NCBI RefSeq assembly: GCF_000226095.1 | Contig: NC_016478.1 | Span: 1,664,001-1,728,000 of the forward strand | Direction of reading: 5' to 3' | DNA: 64,000 nt | DNA from: Thermothelomyces thermophilus ATCC 42464 | Taxonomy: Eukaryota; Ascomycota; Sordariomycetes; Sordariales; Chaetomiaceae | Shown: piece by piece, positions 1 through 12,408 of the stretch | Position numbering within the stretch: the stretch's first letter is position 1 | How the letters are laid out: every line of letters starts with the position of its first letter | Notes under the pieces: generated by a model | Database searches by the model: none | Seen by the model: only the letters and a program-made list of their open reading frames with translations | Told to the model about the DNA's origin: nothing | Made by a program: the position numbers and the translations under genes

Positions 1-3000
1 CGTAACTTTCGTTCTGAGGCTGCTTAAATGCAAACGAGGTGATTCAGGATAGCTCGGCTGGGAAGCTCAATTTGAGCACGTACAGATCCGGCCGCCCGAT
101 TCACCGTGACACATCGTTGCGAAATTTTGCTCGTTTTTTGCATCGTGATAGACGAGGGCTCCACCATCAGACGAGATGCACAGGTGTACGGTCCGTACAC
201 AGTACCCGTACGGATTACAGGGGTCCCGGCGATCCCGCTGTGGGGCCCGTTGAATAAAGCTCACTGATTGCATCATTAACCGTTGCGGCTTGGCGCCCAC
301 TTGCTTCACAAAGTTACCTTTTAGGAAAAAGGTATGTACCGATTACGTGACACGGACCTGCAGGTTTGTACCTGAAAAAGATACCGGACCTACAGAATGC
401 TTGCACTGCGTGTAACAACACGTAGTACTCCGTTATAGTATGTCGCAGCGGCACGATTCCGGATGGCCCAGCAGATAAGGGTCGACACTCGTTGGCATAA
501 AAAGTGGACGAAGTACTCCGTAGTTGTAACTTGCAGGTAATTATTTACACATAACTACGACAAGACTTTTCTTTGCTTCCTTCTGGAATCAAAGAAAGCA
601 GTCTCGGAACCAATCGTTGCCTTGTTGGTCTCTGAGCCAGCGGGTGCTGCCCAGCGGGGCGTTTCGAGAACCTGCTGCTGGTGGGTTATGTCATCTGGGC
701 CACGGCAAGCCGTAAGGCTGGGTCCTTACCGCGTGCCGTGTATCGGATAGTGTAAATCTGGGATTCTGGGACCTCGTGTCAGATTCGGGCTCGGGTTCCT
801 CAGCCCAGCTTTTTAGTGTAGCGTAAGCCCTGTCCTGATGCTCCACTATCAAATACTAACATGCTCCGCTGAAACTCCAGCGTGGGCGCAATAGTGTTTG
901 TTTGGCCGGCAGTTTCCAGCAGCTTCGATGCTCCGGGCCTGGACCGCTAGGCCGTGATCAAACCCTGACCCTGCAGTTTCAGGCCGCGCCCTCCACGGGC
1001 ATTGCACGCCTTGTGCTGGGCCGCTTACGCCACAGACAGGGCGGTTGTTCCGTGTTTCTGATGTTCCTGATCGGCAAGGATCAGAGATCCATCGGGCATG
1101 GCCGTGTGTTGGTTGGTAGGGTGTAGTTATTTCTTTTATTTTCTATTTTTTCGTCCTTTTTTCGTGGAAGTCTTGGAAGCCAGGCCACGGTCTGCGACAA
1201 TTGAGACTCCACATTCCGATCCGGTGTTATTTCTTACGATGTAGTCATCCTCATGTGCGCACGTTTTATCCTAGACATATACATGGGTAGTGGGTGTATA
1301 CTGCGTAACTACCGATCGCTCTTATTAACAGGCTTGTTAGTGCACAAGCATGATGGTTACGGATACGGAGTAGGCACCTACACCTACACAGTACTGCGTA
1401 CGCACCTACTCCGTATGTTTGCTACAAACGACTCCACCCGGGATCCACGGAGACAGAAGCGGCATTGGACGGGCGAAGACCAGCGCAAGCCGCCGGTTCT
1501 TGTTGGGGGCCGACGTGTCAGCCGCTGTGTCGCCCTGCGGCGCCGCTCGGTGGATTTGCATTCCATTCCAGCTGCTTCGCGCTGGCGCAACCAGGACCGG
1601 GCGGGCTGCAGAGAAGCCTGATGATGAATGGGGCGGGCGGTCGCTTCCCAAAGTCCGGTTTCTCAACCGGCGGGGTTGGGGTGCCGCACCCGCACCCTCT
1701 GTTTGGTCGGATTCTCCGAGCGGTCGGCTTGGCTGCCGAGTCTCCGGGTTAGAACGCTAGGGCTAGTGCAATGTATGAACATCCGTACAACCATACTATA
1801 CGGTACGGAACACATGAGCATCGGCCACTTTTTTGCGAAGCTGCGGCACTTCTCCCTGTATGCCCCAGGCCTGTTCTGTTCCGTCTTGGCATTCCTGCAC
1901 GCCTCCAAATGGATGCCGACGGAAGAGCTGTGTGGTCTCTCCATCCCTTCTAATCTTGCGCACATAGCGGGCCCCTGGTCATGACTGTATCAGACTCTAC
2001 CCATGCGATTCACAGCTTCTCCTCTGCGGCAGCATCTCTTTGGTCAAGTAAAGGCTGGCCTGTCCGCTAGTTCGCCCCGCCTCGTATCAGATGCGACGCC
2101 CGACCATAGTTCGAAGCAGCCAGCTACTCTTCAACCCCCCTGATGAACCGAGGGTATAGTGTACAGAGTACGGAGTACAGTATGGAGGCACGCTCTATGG
2201 GATATAACGTAATACTCCGTACTTGGTATCCGCCCCTCCCCCCCCCCCCCGGTCCGGCACCGCTCCGCCCCCGGCCGAAACAAGCAGCACCGAGCGGAGC
2301 CCTCGGAAGCAAGTCGTGCTTCCGTCTCAGAACGCTCCAACGGCCCCCGGCTGGAGGCACAAGTCAGCTCTTTGTGCACGCCCGGCCCGCTGCCATGGTT
2401 CAGGTCGGAGAGCGGTGGTTTTTGCTGCCTTCGGATCTCCGTTCATCAGGGAACCTAGGGTGTACACACACCCCAATTGGGAAACTTCTCTTCTGACTCG
2501 GCGGTTCCGGCGCGCGTGGGGCGAGCGGCATGGCTCCGCGCAAAATTGCAGGAGGTCAAACGGCGGCCGGGGGGTTGGAAGAACGGGGAAAGGGTTCCCG
2601 AATCTAGCGTTTTGGGATCCAAAAGATGCTATTCTGGCAAGGGTCAAGACCGGGGACTTGCACAAACCGTGTGCGCGCACTATTCATCTCTCGCGCCTCA
2701 ACATTCCTCGGTCGCATATCGGCGCTGTCCGAATAGCCGGCCTCCTCCTTAAGCCGCCGTCTTTCTTGCAGTTTGACTGAGGTAGGCCACAGACAACACC
2801 TCTTGAAATCCAGAGCGCGAGAGCGTGGGAGAAGTCAGACAGACCCTCCTCGCCCTTGCCAATGTGTTTCATCTTGGGTGCGTTCCACACTCCAAACCAG
2901 CCGTTTATCAAAATATTTCTTTATCTACTTATTCGTCACCTTGTCCACTTCCAATCCCTTCCCCCGCACCCTCCATGCATTCGCGCCCGTGTCACGGTGG

Positions 3001-4303
3001 ACTGGCGCACGTCTCACCGGAAAATCGAAGCCGCATAACGGGTCTGGAACACTCTCCCTTGCTTGTCCCCGTTCCTCTTCTCTTAATTCTCGCAGTATAT
3101 TGTTCCAAACCAGCGACGGGAGGGTGAAGCCAAGTGGGGGGGGGGAGGGGAAGGGTGGGTTAAGTTGTGTGTCACGCACAACGTAGGAAGAATTCCACGT
3201 ATGTGTATGTAATTACATACCTATGTACGAAGCACCGCGTACACGACACGCATCATTGAGGACCAAGACGCGGAATAGCGACCAGCTGCCGTGCTCAATA
3301 TCCGGCGGGTTGAGCCGGCGCCCTTCCGAGTGGTCGAGCCCAACTGAGACTTGTCTCCTCGGAGGCCATTGCTGTGTTGTACAAACAACACTAGATGACG
3401 CGGTAATTGTCTTCCTTTCTCACAAAACAAAAAGATTTTTTTGTCTTGGTGCCTCGTGTCACGTCTCACCTGCAACGGTTGGACACTGCCGTGGTTGGAC
3501 GTCGGGAACGCGGCATCGCGCGTTCTGTGTCGACGGCTTGGCGGCTCGCGCCGGATAGATCTGTTGGGTGTGTGGCTTCTTGTATGATTTGACCAGTTGG
3601 AATTGGTTTGGCGCCGGCTACTCCGGTCTGCTTGGACATCATGGATGCCACTACTGCAGCTTGTTTTCGTGGCGAGAGGGTGTTGTCGTGTCTGTTACTC
3701 TCGTCTCGAGGTGTGTGTTTCTGGCCGTGACTACCTAGCAGCACACCAGTGCACTAGGTTGACGCCCTCCTAGCAATGCTCTACTTGTGACGACAAAAAG
3801 GTCAGGTAGGTTCATACTGGTACCAAGTCGTGTGTGTCACACTCGTCGCGCAGCGGATCGTCTCCGACTGGGCCATTGACTGGTATTCGGACTTCCCGCA
3901 ACGAGCCCTTCACACACGCACGCAGTTGGGCACAAGCAAGGTAGGGAGCTGAACACATCAATCAAATCGCCAGGCCGTCAACGCTACCTTACCTCCCTAG
4001 GTAGATAGACGATCTGTGGCTAACCTGACCTAGGTTGTGCGTCCCTCTCCCCCCGCCGGCAGTTGCAACGAGAGAAACCCGAGTATGCCACGTCTTCCTG
4101 TATTAGCTGCATCCTAGCTATCTTAGTGACTCGAAGGAACTGGGGAAACAGGAACTAGAGGAAGCCGTGGTAGTGTGCCTTGCTTGCTTGCTTCTCTGTA
4201 TGATTCGCGTAGGCTGTAATCGGTCCTCCTTTCAGTAATCCGAAGCCTCTTCCAAAAGCCCTCGGCTCGGCATGACAATAGCTCCCGCGTTGCTATCTCG
4301 CCA
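1..4303. other. Gene-poor region, no confident gene
   Basis: No frame stays open with fungal-like codon use for more than about 180 codons on either strand, and none of the translations resembles a family I know. The stretch holds several copies of the palindromic TACGGAGTA motif (514, 1364, 1407, 2169, 2213), a perfect 16-base palindrome GTATGTAATTACATAC at 3205-3220, and homopolymer C runs near 2230 and 7 or more G near 3137. Many short direct repeats of tacctag/cctaggta type lie at 3950-4120. I see no sign of a transposon, of terminal repeats or of heavy C-to-T mutation. Confidence 0.6.
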
Positions 4304-4721
4304 ATGGATATTAATATGGATGCGTTTCAGGATCCGCCCCTGAAACAGCTAGAGCAATTCCTAGGACAGGAACGCTGTCGCTACCATCAGCTCATCGCTG
4401 TAATCAGGGATATGCTTGGCTAATACCTCAACCAATCTCCGTATGGTTTTGCCGATGCGCCAGCTAAGCAAGCATGAACATGCCTACTTACGCACCAAGG
4501 TAATTTTTTTTCTGCACGACTCACCATAACAGGACATCCGATGCGGAAAGGAGTCTGGTTCGCTGGACTCCCCGCCAATGGGTTCGGGCCGACGGAAAGA
4601 AGTGTAAGTGGACCGGCTAACTGACTTGGCGAGCTGCCAGCTAATCAATCCTTTCTATTCCAGCTATTATGGCTTTGCCGAGGATGGGCACCAGGTCGTC
4701 GTGCCCGAGCACGATGGCTGA
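4304..4721 (+). CDS. Possible small spliced orphan gene (about 86 aa)
   Basis: Not recognised. Four short blocks join in one frame: 4304-4399, 4464-4499, 4533-4603 and 4664-4721. The blocks read MDINMDAFQDPPLKQ..., LSKHEHAYLRTK, DIRCGKESGS... and YYGFAEDGHQ... and end at a TGA. The first gap (4400-4463, 64 bases) has GT, a CTAAT branch site and CAG. The third (4604-4663, 60 bases) has GTAAGT, CTAAC and CAG, close to ideal. The middle gap (4500-4532) is only 33 bases, shorter than normal fungal introns, which is the main reason for doubt. Phase is conserved across all three joins, which chance would rarely give. It could also be the tail of a longer gene or a decayed one. No domain or targeting signal can be seen. 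Confidence 0.3.
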
Positions 4722-6952
4722 CTCGATGATAGGTAAGCCCCTGCCGCCATCGGATAATGGCGTTCCGGTTGAAGTTGTTCGAGTTGCTTGTCCCGATGGT
4801 TGGGAATCGGATGCTGCAAAAGAATAGAACAACCGAGTTTGTTTGATTCTTCTTCAATCTTCGTCATGGCGTTTGAAAAGACGCGGCGTGTTCGGTACTG
4901 ACGAGTTCTTGCCGCGAGTCTTGTGCGATTCTTGATATCTCAAGGTTTTCGTACGCCATGTTCTGAGGGGCCGAATACGTATTTACGACCTATGACCAAT
5001 AAACATTAGATCCTAATGGCAAGGATAAAAGTGGTTGGTTGATTCGTATCTCTCAGTAGAAACCCTATGGTTGTCTTTCGAGCAGCAGAGCGATGGAGCG
5101 ACAAAATTCGGAGCGTGACAACGATTTTGGAAGGCTCGGAATCGACAGCACAGCAGGCGACAGTCAATGAATACGAGAGCGGTCACTCCTAGTGCTCGCT
5201 CTCTCGTTCAAGGAGAAGTCCTGCGTCAGCTTGCTCAGTGTCGCGCATCATCGTCGTAAAGTAGATAGTCTTGCAGCAAGTGAAAATGACTAGCCGGAGA
5301 TCCGACTCGTCTTCAATTATCTCTTCAACTGGCCGGAGGCTCCTCGTAGATGGTGAACTTCTGCTGCATCTTTCCGCAGGAGAACGGAGGGTATCACAGT
5401 ATTCTATGAAGTATTCGCGACCACTGTGCCTCCCAGACAACTGTTGGGTTCCTTTTTGTCTGAAAGTCCTGCAGAGGCTAGAGTTCCGTAGAAAAAAGAG
5501 TGCCACCCAAAAAGCTACTGCTCTCTACCTGAGTATTCTGTCATTAGTAAGTTCTCGAGTAATTTTTATTGAGTTGAACGATGATAGGGTTGTGGTGCGG
5601 CTATACATCCCGGCTCTACCCACATCTTGCAAACGGCCATCGATACTCCCACTAGAAACAGGAGGCGACGTAAGAAACGTAGGTGGCCACTCTACCTGTG
5701 TGACGATCGATTCCTATGTGAACCGGAGCCGGCAAGGTCACAAGTAATTAAACAACTTATTTGAACTGATAAGAATGAAACGGGGAAAGAAGGGGAAAAA
5801 GAAAGAATGTCCAAATTTCACGATAAACTGTCCCTACCATTTGTATTTGGTAATTACGCCCCAAGGAGTGGCTTCCCGGTCTCGGATCATCACCCGAGTC
5901 CACCTTCTCTGCAGAGACGTGTTGAAGATCGATGCCCGACATATTAGGGTCCTAGGCGCCCTTATCTAACACTTGACCTGACCCGGTACCTTCCAGGTTG
6001 GGTTTCCGAGGTCACTGGAACTGTTTCAGACGCTGCGGAAGGGCGCTAAGAGGATTAACTGCGGAAGTACTCCGGACATGATAGGATCGAAACAGAATGA
6101 GTTGGGAAACGAAAAAGCAATGCCATAACAGGAGAAGGAACATTCTCTCTAGGAGCTCGGACACGCCAGCACTTCCTTTCAACAAAAACAGCAAGAAGGA
6201 AAGAAATTGATCGCAAGCCACAATCGGTTACCGAGCTCGCTAGAAGCTGATTGACAGAGGGTTAATGAATCGGATGAGAAGCAGGTCGTCTCTCGAAACC
6301 CTCTATTCGGAGCCCCTAGAGCCCTCTTTTGGGTTATCCACGGAGCACGAAGATGTTTTCCGATTTGTTCGTCCATACTATAGACTTTCAAACAAGACAC
6401 TTCTGAGTATCAGTCAGTTCGCGGATCATCTCTGCGCTCCATCGACAGTTAAAAAGGCTCTGACACAAAAAAGGGTTACATTGACGTCTTTCTACGTCTA
6501 CTCTGGGGAGCCCCAAGCGCTGGTCGTACAATTACCGAAATGGGCTCCTCAGATTCTTGCTGCTTTGCCTTTGGTGAAGACGATTACGGTCTTTACCGTG
6601 GCAGGTGGCCGTCGTGGTTGAGCTGATGAAGGAAGTACCAACTGTTTTGCCCTTTGGTGAGCTCAAGGATGCAAGGATCAGCATGTCGCGTCAAATCAAT
6701 TCGAAGATAATTATAGCACTCCGTAGGTATCGTGAGTTCTGAAGCGAAAACAACACGAATAATTAAGGTCGGCTCGTCACCATCATCTGTAAAAGCACGA
6801 GGTCTGTTCATTTGTTGAATACAGTTCGACCAATCACGTCCACTGCTCACTGCCTAGGTAATTGGTGCCAGGCAATCGGTACCTAGGCACCCAAACTCAC
6901 CTCAACCACCAGAGATGCCGGTGCCGGTGTAGTAGCCTACAAAACCCGGTCA
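4722..6952. other. Intergenic, no confident gene
   Basis: Two modest open frames exist: 5271-5747 plus (158 codons) and 6265-6621 plus (118 codons). Neither resembles a known family and both have reverse-strand frames of similar length, so I do not call them genes. The last 100 bases before the next gene carry CCTAGGTA and ACCTAGGC motifs that recur in other intergenic regions here. Confidence 0.5.
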
Positions 6953-8275
6953 ATGTTCGGCTCCCTCCGGTGCATTGTTCGCGGCCCCCAACCGGCGATC
7001 CAATTCCGTTCAAAGACGGTTACCATGGCCCACACCACTCACACCTGGAAGCGCGGCGAGCTAACGCCCCAAGAATACTTCACCTTCCGCGACGGCGCCT
7101 GGCACCCGGTCGAAGCGCAGGGCTCAGCGGTCCTGCCGGGTCGCGAGACCCCGCCGTCGACGTTTCAGTTTTCCGTCCTGTCCTGGAACGTCGACTTCAT
7201 GGCGCCCGAGGGGGACGCCCGCATGAGCGCCGCGCTGAAGCACCTGGGGTCCCTCGTCGCGGGCAATCCCAACCCGAGCGTCATCATGCTCAACGAGATG
7301 ACTCCGCCTGACCTCGCGCTCATCAAGCTCGCTGACTGGGTGCGCGAGGGCTACGACATTACCGACGCGACGGCCGACCACTGGGAGTCTTCTATCTACG
7401 GTAAGCCATCATTCTTCTCAACCTCCCCCCCCCCCCCACCCCCCACTCCCTCTCACTGCATTCAACCTCTCTCATCCCTGTTGAGAAAGTACATGGGACG
7501 CCCATGCAACCGAGAAGCAAAAACAAAAAAAACATGTCCAGGTTCAGGAGCGCTGATTCCGATTTGCCACCTCACAGGAACGTGCATGCTCGTCCCGCGC
7601 GCGCTGCCCATCAAGCGCGTCGCCCGGCTGCACTACGCGGCGACGGCGATGCAGCGCGACGCCCTCTTCGCCGACGTCGCCCTCGCGCGCGGCGGCACCC
7701 TGCGCCTGTGCGCCACCCACCTCGAGTCGCTGCGCGCCGTCCCGCCCCTGCGCCCCGCCCAGCTGGCCGCCGCCGCCGCGCACCTGCGGCAGCCGCAGCC
7801 GAGCGGCGGGAGCGGTGGTGGCGGCGGCGGCGGCGGCGTCGTCGGCGTCCTGGCCGGCGATCTCAACGCCATCGAGCCCTTCGACCGGACGCTGCACGAC
7901 CAGTGCGGCCTCAAGGACGCCTACCTCGAGAGCGGGGCCCGTGAGGGGGAGGAGCGGGGGATGACGTGGGGCCACATGGCGCCGAGGTGGCTGAGGGAGC
8001 GGTTTGGGCTGGGCAGGCTGGATAAGGTTCTGTTCTGGGACGGCGGTGATGCCAGCAGTGGTGATGGTGGTGGTGGTGACGATGTTGGTGGGAGACTATT
8101 GCTGAGGTTGGTGGGCTTTGAGACGTTCGGGATGGATGTGGTGGTCGAGGATGAAGCTGCTGCTGCGCGGTTGATGAAGGAGTGGGGGCTGGAGAAGGCG
8201 TGGGTTACGGACCATCTGGGGGTGAGGGCTGACTTCCGGGTGGAGGTGTCTGAGAGTGTCAAAATACATATATAG
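6953..8275 (+). CDS. TDP2-like endonuclease/exonuclease/phosphatase family protein
   Basis: Exons 6953-7400 and 7578-8275 give 381 aa. The protein carries the four motifs of the Mg-dependent EEP fold in the TDP2 arrangement: SWNVD, LNEMT (catalytic Glu), GDLNA and TDHLGV. The family cleaves 5'-tyrosyl-DNA or related phosphodiester bonds, so a role in DNA end cleaning is likely but the substrate is inferred. The intron (7401-7577, CTGAT branch, CAG) is 177 bases, divisible by three and free of stops, so the frame also runs through it; it is called an intron because it would insert a Pro/Lys-rich stretch between the second and third motifs. A second ATG at 7025 has a better context (accATGG). 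The extra N-terminus from 6953 is basic and could be a mitochondrial presequence. Gly-rich low-complexity runs lie near the GDLNA motif. Confidence 0.82.
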   Translation: MFGSLRCIVRGPQPAIQFRSKTVTMAHTTHTWKRGELTPQEYFTFRDGAWHPVEAQGSAVLPGRETPPSTFQFSVLSWNVDFMAPEGDARMSAALKHLGSLVAGNPNPSVIMLNEMTPPDLALIKLADWVREGYDITDATADHWESSIYGKPSFFSTSPPPPPPTPSHCIQPLSSLLRKYMGRPCNREAKTKKTCPGSGALIPICHLTGTCMLVPRALPIKRVARLHYAATAMQRDALFADVALARGGTLRLCATHLESLRAVPPLRPAQLAAAAAHLRQPQPSGGSGGGGGGGGVVGVLAGDLNAIEPFDRTLHDQCGLKDAYLESGAREGEERGMTWGHMAPRWLRERFGLGRLDKVLFWDGGDASSGDGGGGDDVGGRLLLRLVGFETFGMDVVVEDEAAAARLMKEWGLEKAWVTDHLGVRADFRVEVSESVKIHI

Positions 8276-9462
8276 GTGCAATTGCTGGAAGCAGCAATTG
8301 CGGCGTCGCTTTTGCGCTTCACAGTGAGCGAGGGGGGAGATGATGGTTCAAGAGGGTCGAAAGCTTAGAGAGTAGGCGGCAGGAATGGGAAAGAAGAGTC
8401 GGGTATGATCCGGATTGACTGGCTTTCGTTGACGTTACCTATCTATGTACGGACGTAATTAGTTGAAGTTGTGCTGTGGCGCGGTCACGTTGTTGTACTG
8501 TACGATAGGTTGTACGATAGGTTGAACAAGGTTTGAGCGGCTGGTCGTTCAAGCCGGGTCCTCTAATCTTTCCGTGTAGTGTTTTCCCCTTCTTCAATGT
8601 TCTCCTTTTTCTGTGCGTGCTCTCGGAGCCTGCTGCTTATTGCATTGGCGAGCAATATCCGTACCTTAAAAATCATGGTTCCGCCGAGCGACAAGCTCTA
8701 GCGCCCGAACTCACTGCCATGCAGCCAGAATATGCTATTAGGTCTCGCTCGCAATGGCTTCGACGCGACAGCTGATATTAAAAGCGACATGCTTTCCGCC
8801 TGCCTAGTTGGCCAATGTAGTTTCTTTTGCTGCACAAACATGTCGGTCCCTTGTTTCAGTCGGCAGATGCTCCTGGCGGCTCGGAGGATGCGACGGATGA
8901 TTGCGGCATGAGATCGACCTCGGGGTATTGTTTTAACGTATGTGCCGGTTTTTGCACCCCGGAATCATGGTGATACGGCCAAGTAAGAGAGAATCAAGCG
9001 TTGAGTCGAGTCTCGGCAGCATATTCCATAGTTGTTGCGTGCTTCGTAAGGTATGTATCTCTTCCGTGCAACGAGAATGCAACGAGAAGTGTCCTTGATA
9101 AGTAAGTAATTACACGGTAAGGTGGTTCTGCCTAGCATGGATTAATTCCGTACACTACATGGGTACAGTACTACACTAGGGAAGAGGTTGCATCCCTGCA
9201 CGAAAAAGCTTAGCCCCGGAGTGAAGATCCAGCGGTCGCCCCGAACCATCCGCTGCAGCTGGCTCGCGGGGACGCTGCCCAGGCGGCCAATGAGAGAGCC
9301 GCGACGAGCATCGTTCCACGTCCCCGCGCCTACACAGTACCCGCTGCTCCCTTCCCTTCCATCGTTCCCGTCCCATCCATCTTCCTCATCCATGTTCACA
9401 AAGCCACCAAAACCCCGTACATCGACCTCGAGCCCAGCGCCAGACGCAGCCCATGCTTTGCG
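8276..9462. other. Intergenic region with 3' hairpin and promoter of the CHY/RING gene
   Basis: A perfect 9-base-pair hairpin (8279-8300) starts three bases after the TDP2-like stop codon. Two 12-base direct repeats of GTACGATAGGTT lie at about 8501-8525, and two copies of a GCAACGAGAA repeat at about 9067-9085. No gene is seen. The last 300 bases are CT-rich, as is usual for fungal leaders. Confidence 0.55.
8279..8300 (+). terminator. 3'-UTR hairpin after the TDP2-like gene
   Basis: Arms CAATTGCTG and CAGCAATTG pair perfectly around a GAAG loop and begin four bases past the stop codon. In a fungal mRNA this would be a 3'-UTR stem-loop; a role in stability or 3'-end formation is inferred only. 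Confidence 0.5.
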
Positions 9463-11148
9463 ATGGCTCAGTTGGTCTCCGACTTCATCATCACGCCCGT
9501 TCTCAGACAAGCTCGCCGTTTCTCGACCGGGTTCGCCGCCGATGATCCCCCTGCCATTGACGGCCCCGCGATACGACGCCGCAGAGCACAGTCGACCGGA
9601 TACGCCGGTTCTTCCGGGACCGCGATACGGGAGGCTGACGAGCACGGGAGGAGGCTTCCAACGGGAGAAGCCGGGGTTGGTTTGCTTGACGACGCCGCCG
9701 TAACACCCCACCCCAGTCGACAAGACCAAGGCCATGCCGCCGCCGCTGCCGCCGTTTTTCAGAGTTCAGGAAGCGTAGGAACCAGCGATGAGAGTTCCGG
9801 GGCTGTGCAAGGAGTTTCTGAGTCCGCTGCTGGATCAAGCCAGCAACCCGACGGCACCGACACTGCCCAGGCAACCACCCAAACTACATGGTCATCACTC
9901 CCAGAGGGCAGTCGAGCCACTCCGCTGCCCGAGGATGACGGCATGGGGGAGCTCCGACGCAGGATCCAGGCCATCCAGCTGCTCGATGTTCCCCAGAATG
10001 TCAAGGCCCAGATGATGCATGGCCTGTTCACGGAAAAGTACACCAAGCGACAGCTGTCGCCCAAAGTCCCCCATGCTACGATGCGACCCGTGTCCCGGGC
10101 GAGCACGAGCACGCTAGACAACCGAGAATCAGTGGAACACGGCGGGCCGCTGCAAGTTCTGAAGAAATGGAATCCTCTTGGGGACGGGTCCGGCCCACTC
10201 AACCTGCCGTTAACTGAGGAGGACCTCACCCCTACCTACGCGCCGGTCAGGCAGCCCGACGACAGTGCCGAGTGGTGGTCAGCGGCCGAGGAGCCCGGGG
10301 AAGAGGAGAAGCGCCTCGGCTGCGAACACTATCGCCGCAACGTCAAGATGCAGTGCGCCACGTGCGAACGGTGGTACACCTGCCGCCACTGCCACGACGC
10401 CGTCGAGGATCACGCCCTTCCGCGTCAACAAACCAAGCACATGCTGTGCATGCTCTGTGGGTGCGCGCAAAAGGTCTCCGATACGTGCACAAAGTGCGGC
10501 CGGCCGGCGGCCTACTACTACTGCGGAATTTGCAAGCTATGGAACGACGATGCCAGCAAGCCCATCTACCACTGCCCCGACTGCGGGCTGTGCCGGGTCG
10601 GCCAGGGGCTGGGCAAGGACTTCTTCCACTGCAAGGTGAGCGCCCTCCGAGCGTTTTCGCGTATCGCGTATCGATCGATATGCATATCAGCCCAGACTGA
10701 CGTCTCCGAAAGAAATGCATGGCCTGCATCTCCATGTCCGAGACCAACCACAAGTGCATCGAACGGGCCGTCGACTCGAATTGCCCCATCTGCAACGAGT
10801 ACCTCTTCGACTCGCCCAAGTCGGTCACCTTCATGCAGTGCGGTCACAGCATCCACCTGCTCTGCCTCGAGGAGCTCAAGAAGACGTCGTACCGGTGCCC
10901 GCTGTGCAACAAGTCGTGCGTCAACATGGAGTATCGCTTCCGCCAGCTCGACATGCATATTCTCCAGCAGCCCATGCCGCCCGAGTACGCCGACGCCCGC
11001 GCTGTCATCTCGTGCAATGACTGCTCCGCCAAGAGCCAGACCGCCTACCACTGGATCGGCCTCAAGTGTGCCGTGTGCAGCTCGTACAACACCACCCAGC
11101 TGCAGCTTCTCAACATGCCGGGCGGCGATCACCGGCATCAGTCTCCCG

Positions 11149-11209
<61 letters not shown>

Positions 11210-11885
11210 ACAACAACAACCTGTCGCGCTCGACCCGGCAGTTCTGGCAGAGGAGATCCGCCGACGCAACAGAGCCGCCCGCCGGGCGCAAAAGCGACAG
11301 CGCGGGCAAGCAGGGAACAAGAACAACAACAGCGGCGGCGGCGGCGGCGGCGGTAGCACTACCAACAACGGTATCCCTGGTTTTTCCCTCCTCTCAACGT
11401 CGCCTACCTCGTACTCGCGTGCCTTTTTGACCAGGCTGCTGAACCGCGGCGGCGGGACATCTTCGGAGGCAGAACAGGCATCGGCGGGTGACGAAAAGAC
11501 TGCGTCGAACCTTTTACCCGCTGCTGCTGCGGTTGTTCCTGCATCTGGATCCATATGCAACTCGGGAGGTGAAGACAGAAAAGCACAAGAAGATGTTGAC
11601 GATGTAGATGACGAGGATGGGGACGACGATGATGACGACGACGACGAGGAGGATGCGGAGATGGATATGCTCGACCTGTTTGGCCTGCACAGTCGGGACT
11701 TTGATCGGATGACGGGGCTCACGTCGTCGGCAGCGAGCGCCATCGGGCTTGACGATGATGATGACGAAGAGGAGGAGACTTCGGAAGATGAGGACGAGGA
11801 GGGCCTGGAAGAAGAAGGGGAGGACGACGATGAAGACGACGAAGACGACGACGAGGATGATATCCTGCTTCTCGGGCACAGATAG
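9463..11885 (+). CDS. CHY zinc finger / RING E3 ubiquitin ligase (RCHY1/Pirh2 type)
   Basis: Exons 9463-10635 and 10713-11885 give 781 aa. Domains in order: a low-complexity N-terminal half; a CHY zinc finger from about residue 284 (CEHY, CATC, CRHCHD, CMLCGC, CTKCG); a CTCHY finger (YYCGICKLW, HCPDCGLCR); a RING-H2 finger at about 415-456 (CPIC...CGHSIHLLC...CPLC); and a zinc ribbon (CNDC...CAVC). This is the Pirh2 order, so it should be an E3 ligase passing ubiquitin from an E2 to substrates. The 77-base intron (CTGAC branch) falls between the CTCHY and RING modules. The C-terminal third is unusual: a polyglutamine tract encoded by CAG/CAA (11149-11220), a Gly run, then long Asp/Glu stretches to the end. 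The N-terminus MAQLVSDFIITPVLRQARRF fits the chosen start. Alternative starts are unlikely because upstream DNA is not coding. Confidence 0.9.
11149..11220 (+). repeat. Polyglutamine-coding CAG/CAA repeat
   Basis: About 24 consecutive Gln codons, mixed CAG and CAA, inside the C-terminal half of the CHY/RING gene. The purity makes length variation between strains likely. Confidence 0.9.
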
Positions 11886-12362
11886 GACTGGATCGCTTCT
11901 TGGTTCGAGTCGGAGAGCTGATTTATGTATGGCCTCTTCGTCTCGGGGGAGGGTGGCCAGGGGACCGGCTCGGTACGTTGGTCTGCGCCTGGATGGGTTG
12001 TTTCCCTGGCCAAACTGTGATGGTCCCGGAGTGATACCGGTACGTTGGGCTTGGTTATTGCATTTTTAGAAAGATGCACGAGGGTCGGCGGCATTGTTGG
12101 GTTTGGAGGACAAAGCGGCGGGATTCACGAGGTGCCTGGAGTTTGGGAAGGGTTGGATCTGTCCCCGGATGGATAGCTATGGGGACAAATTTTTGGCTCC
12201 TTTGTGGGTGGCGCGGGTACGCATTAATTCTGTCGTTTGCACGGTAGCGGATTGCATCAGGGTCCTAGGACGGTAGAGTTATCAAGTGTATCTATCTGTG
12301 TTATGTGGTAGAAATCGAGCGACGCTAATCTTTGGCCCGGAGTGCCTCCTTTTGGTTTCCCG

Positions 12363-12408
<46 letters not shown>

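Noticed and set aside
1-6850. Search for transposon or retroelement remains in the gene-poor left end
   Set aside because: No terminal repeats, target duplications, reverse transcriptase or transposase motifs, and no sign of repeat-induced C-to-T decay.
11138-12094. 318-codon minus-strand open frame with Ser and Cys runs
   Set aside because: Mirror of the Asp/Glu and Gln repeats of the CHY/RING gene.
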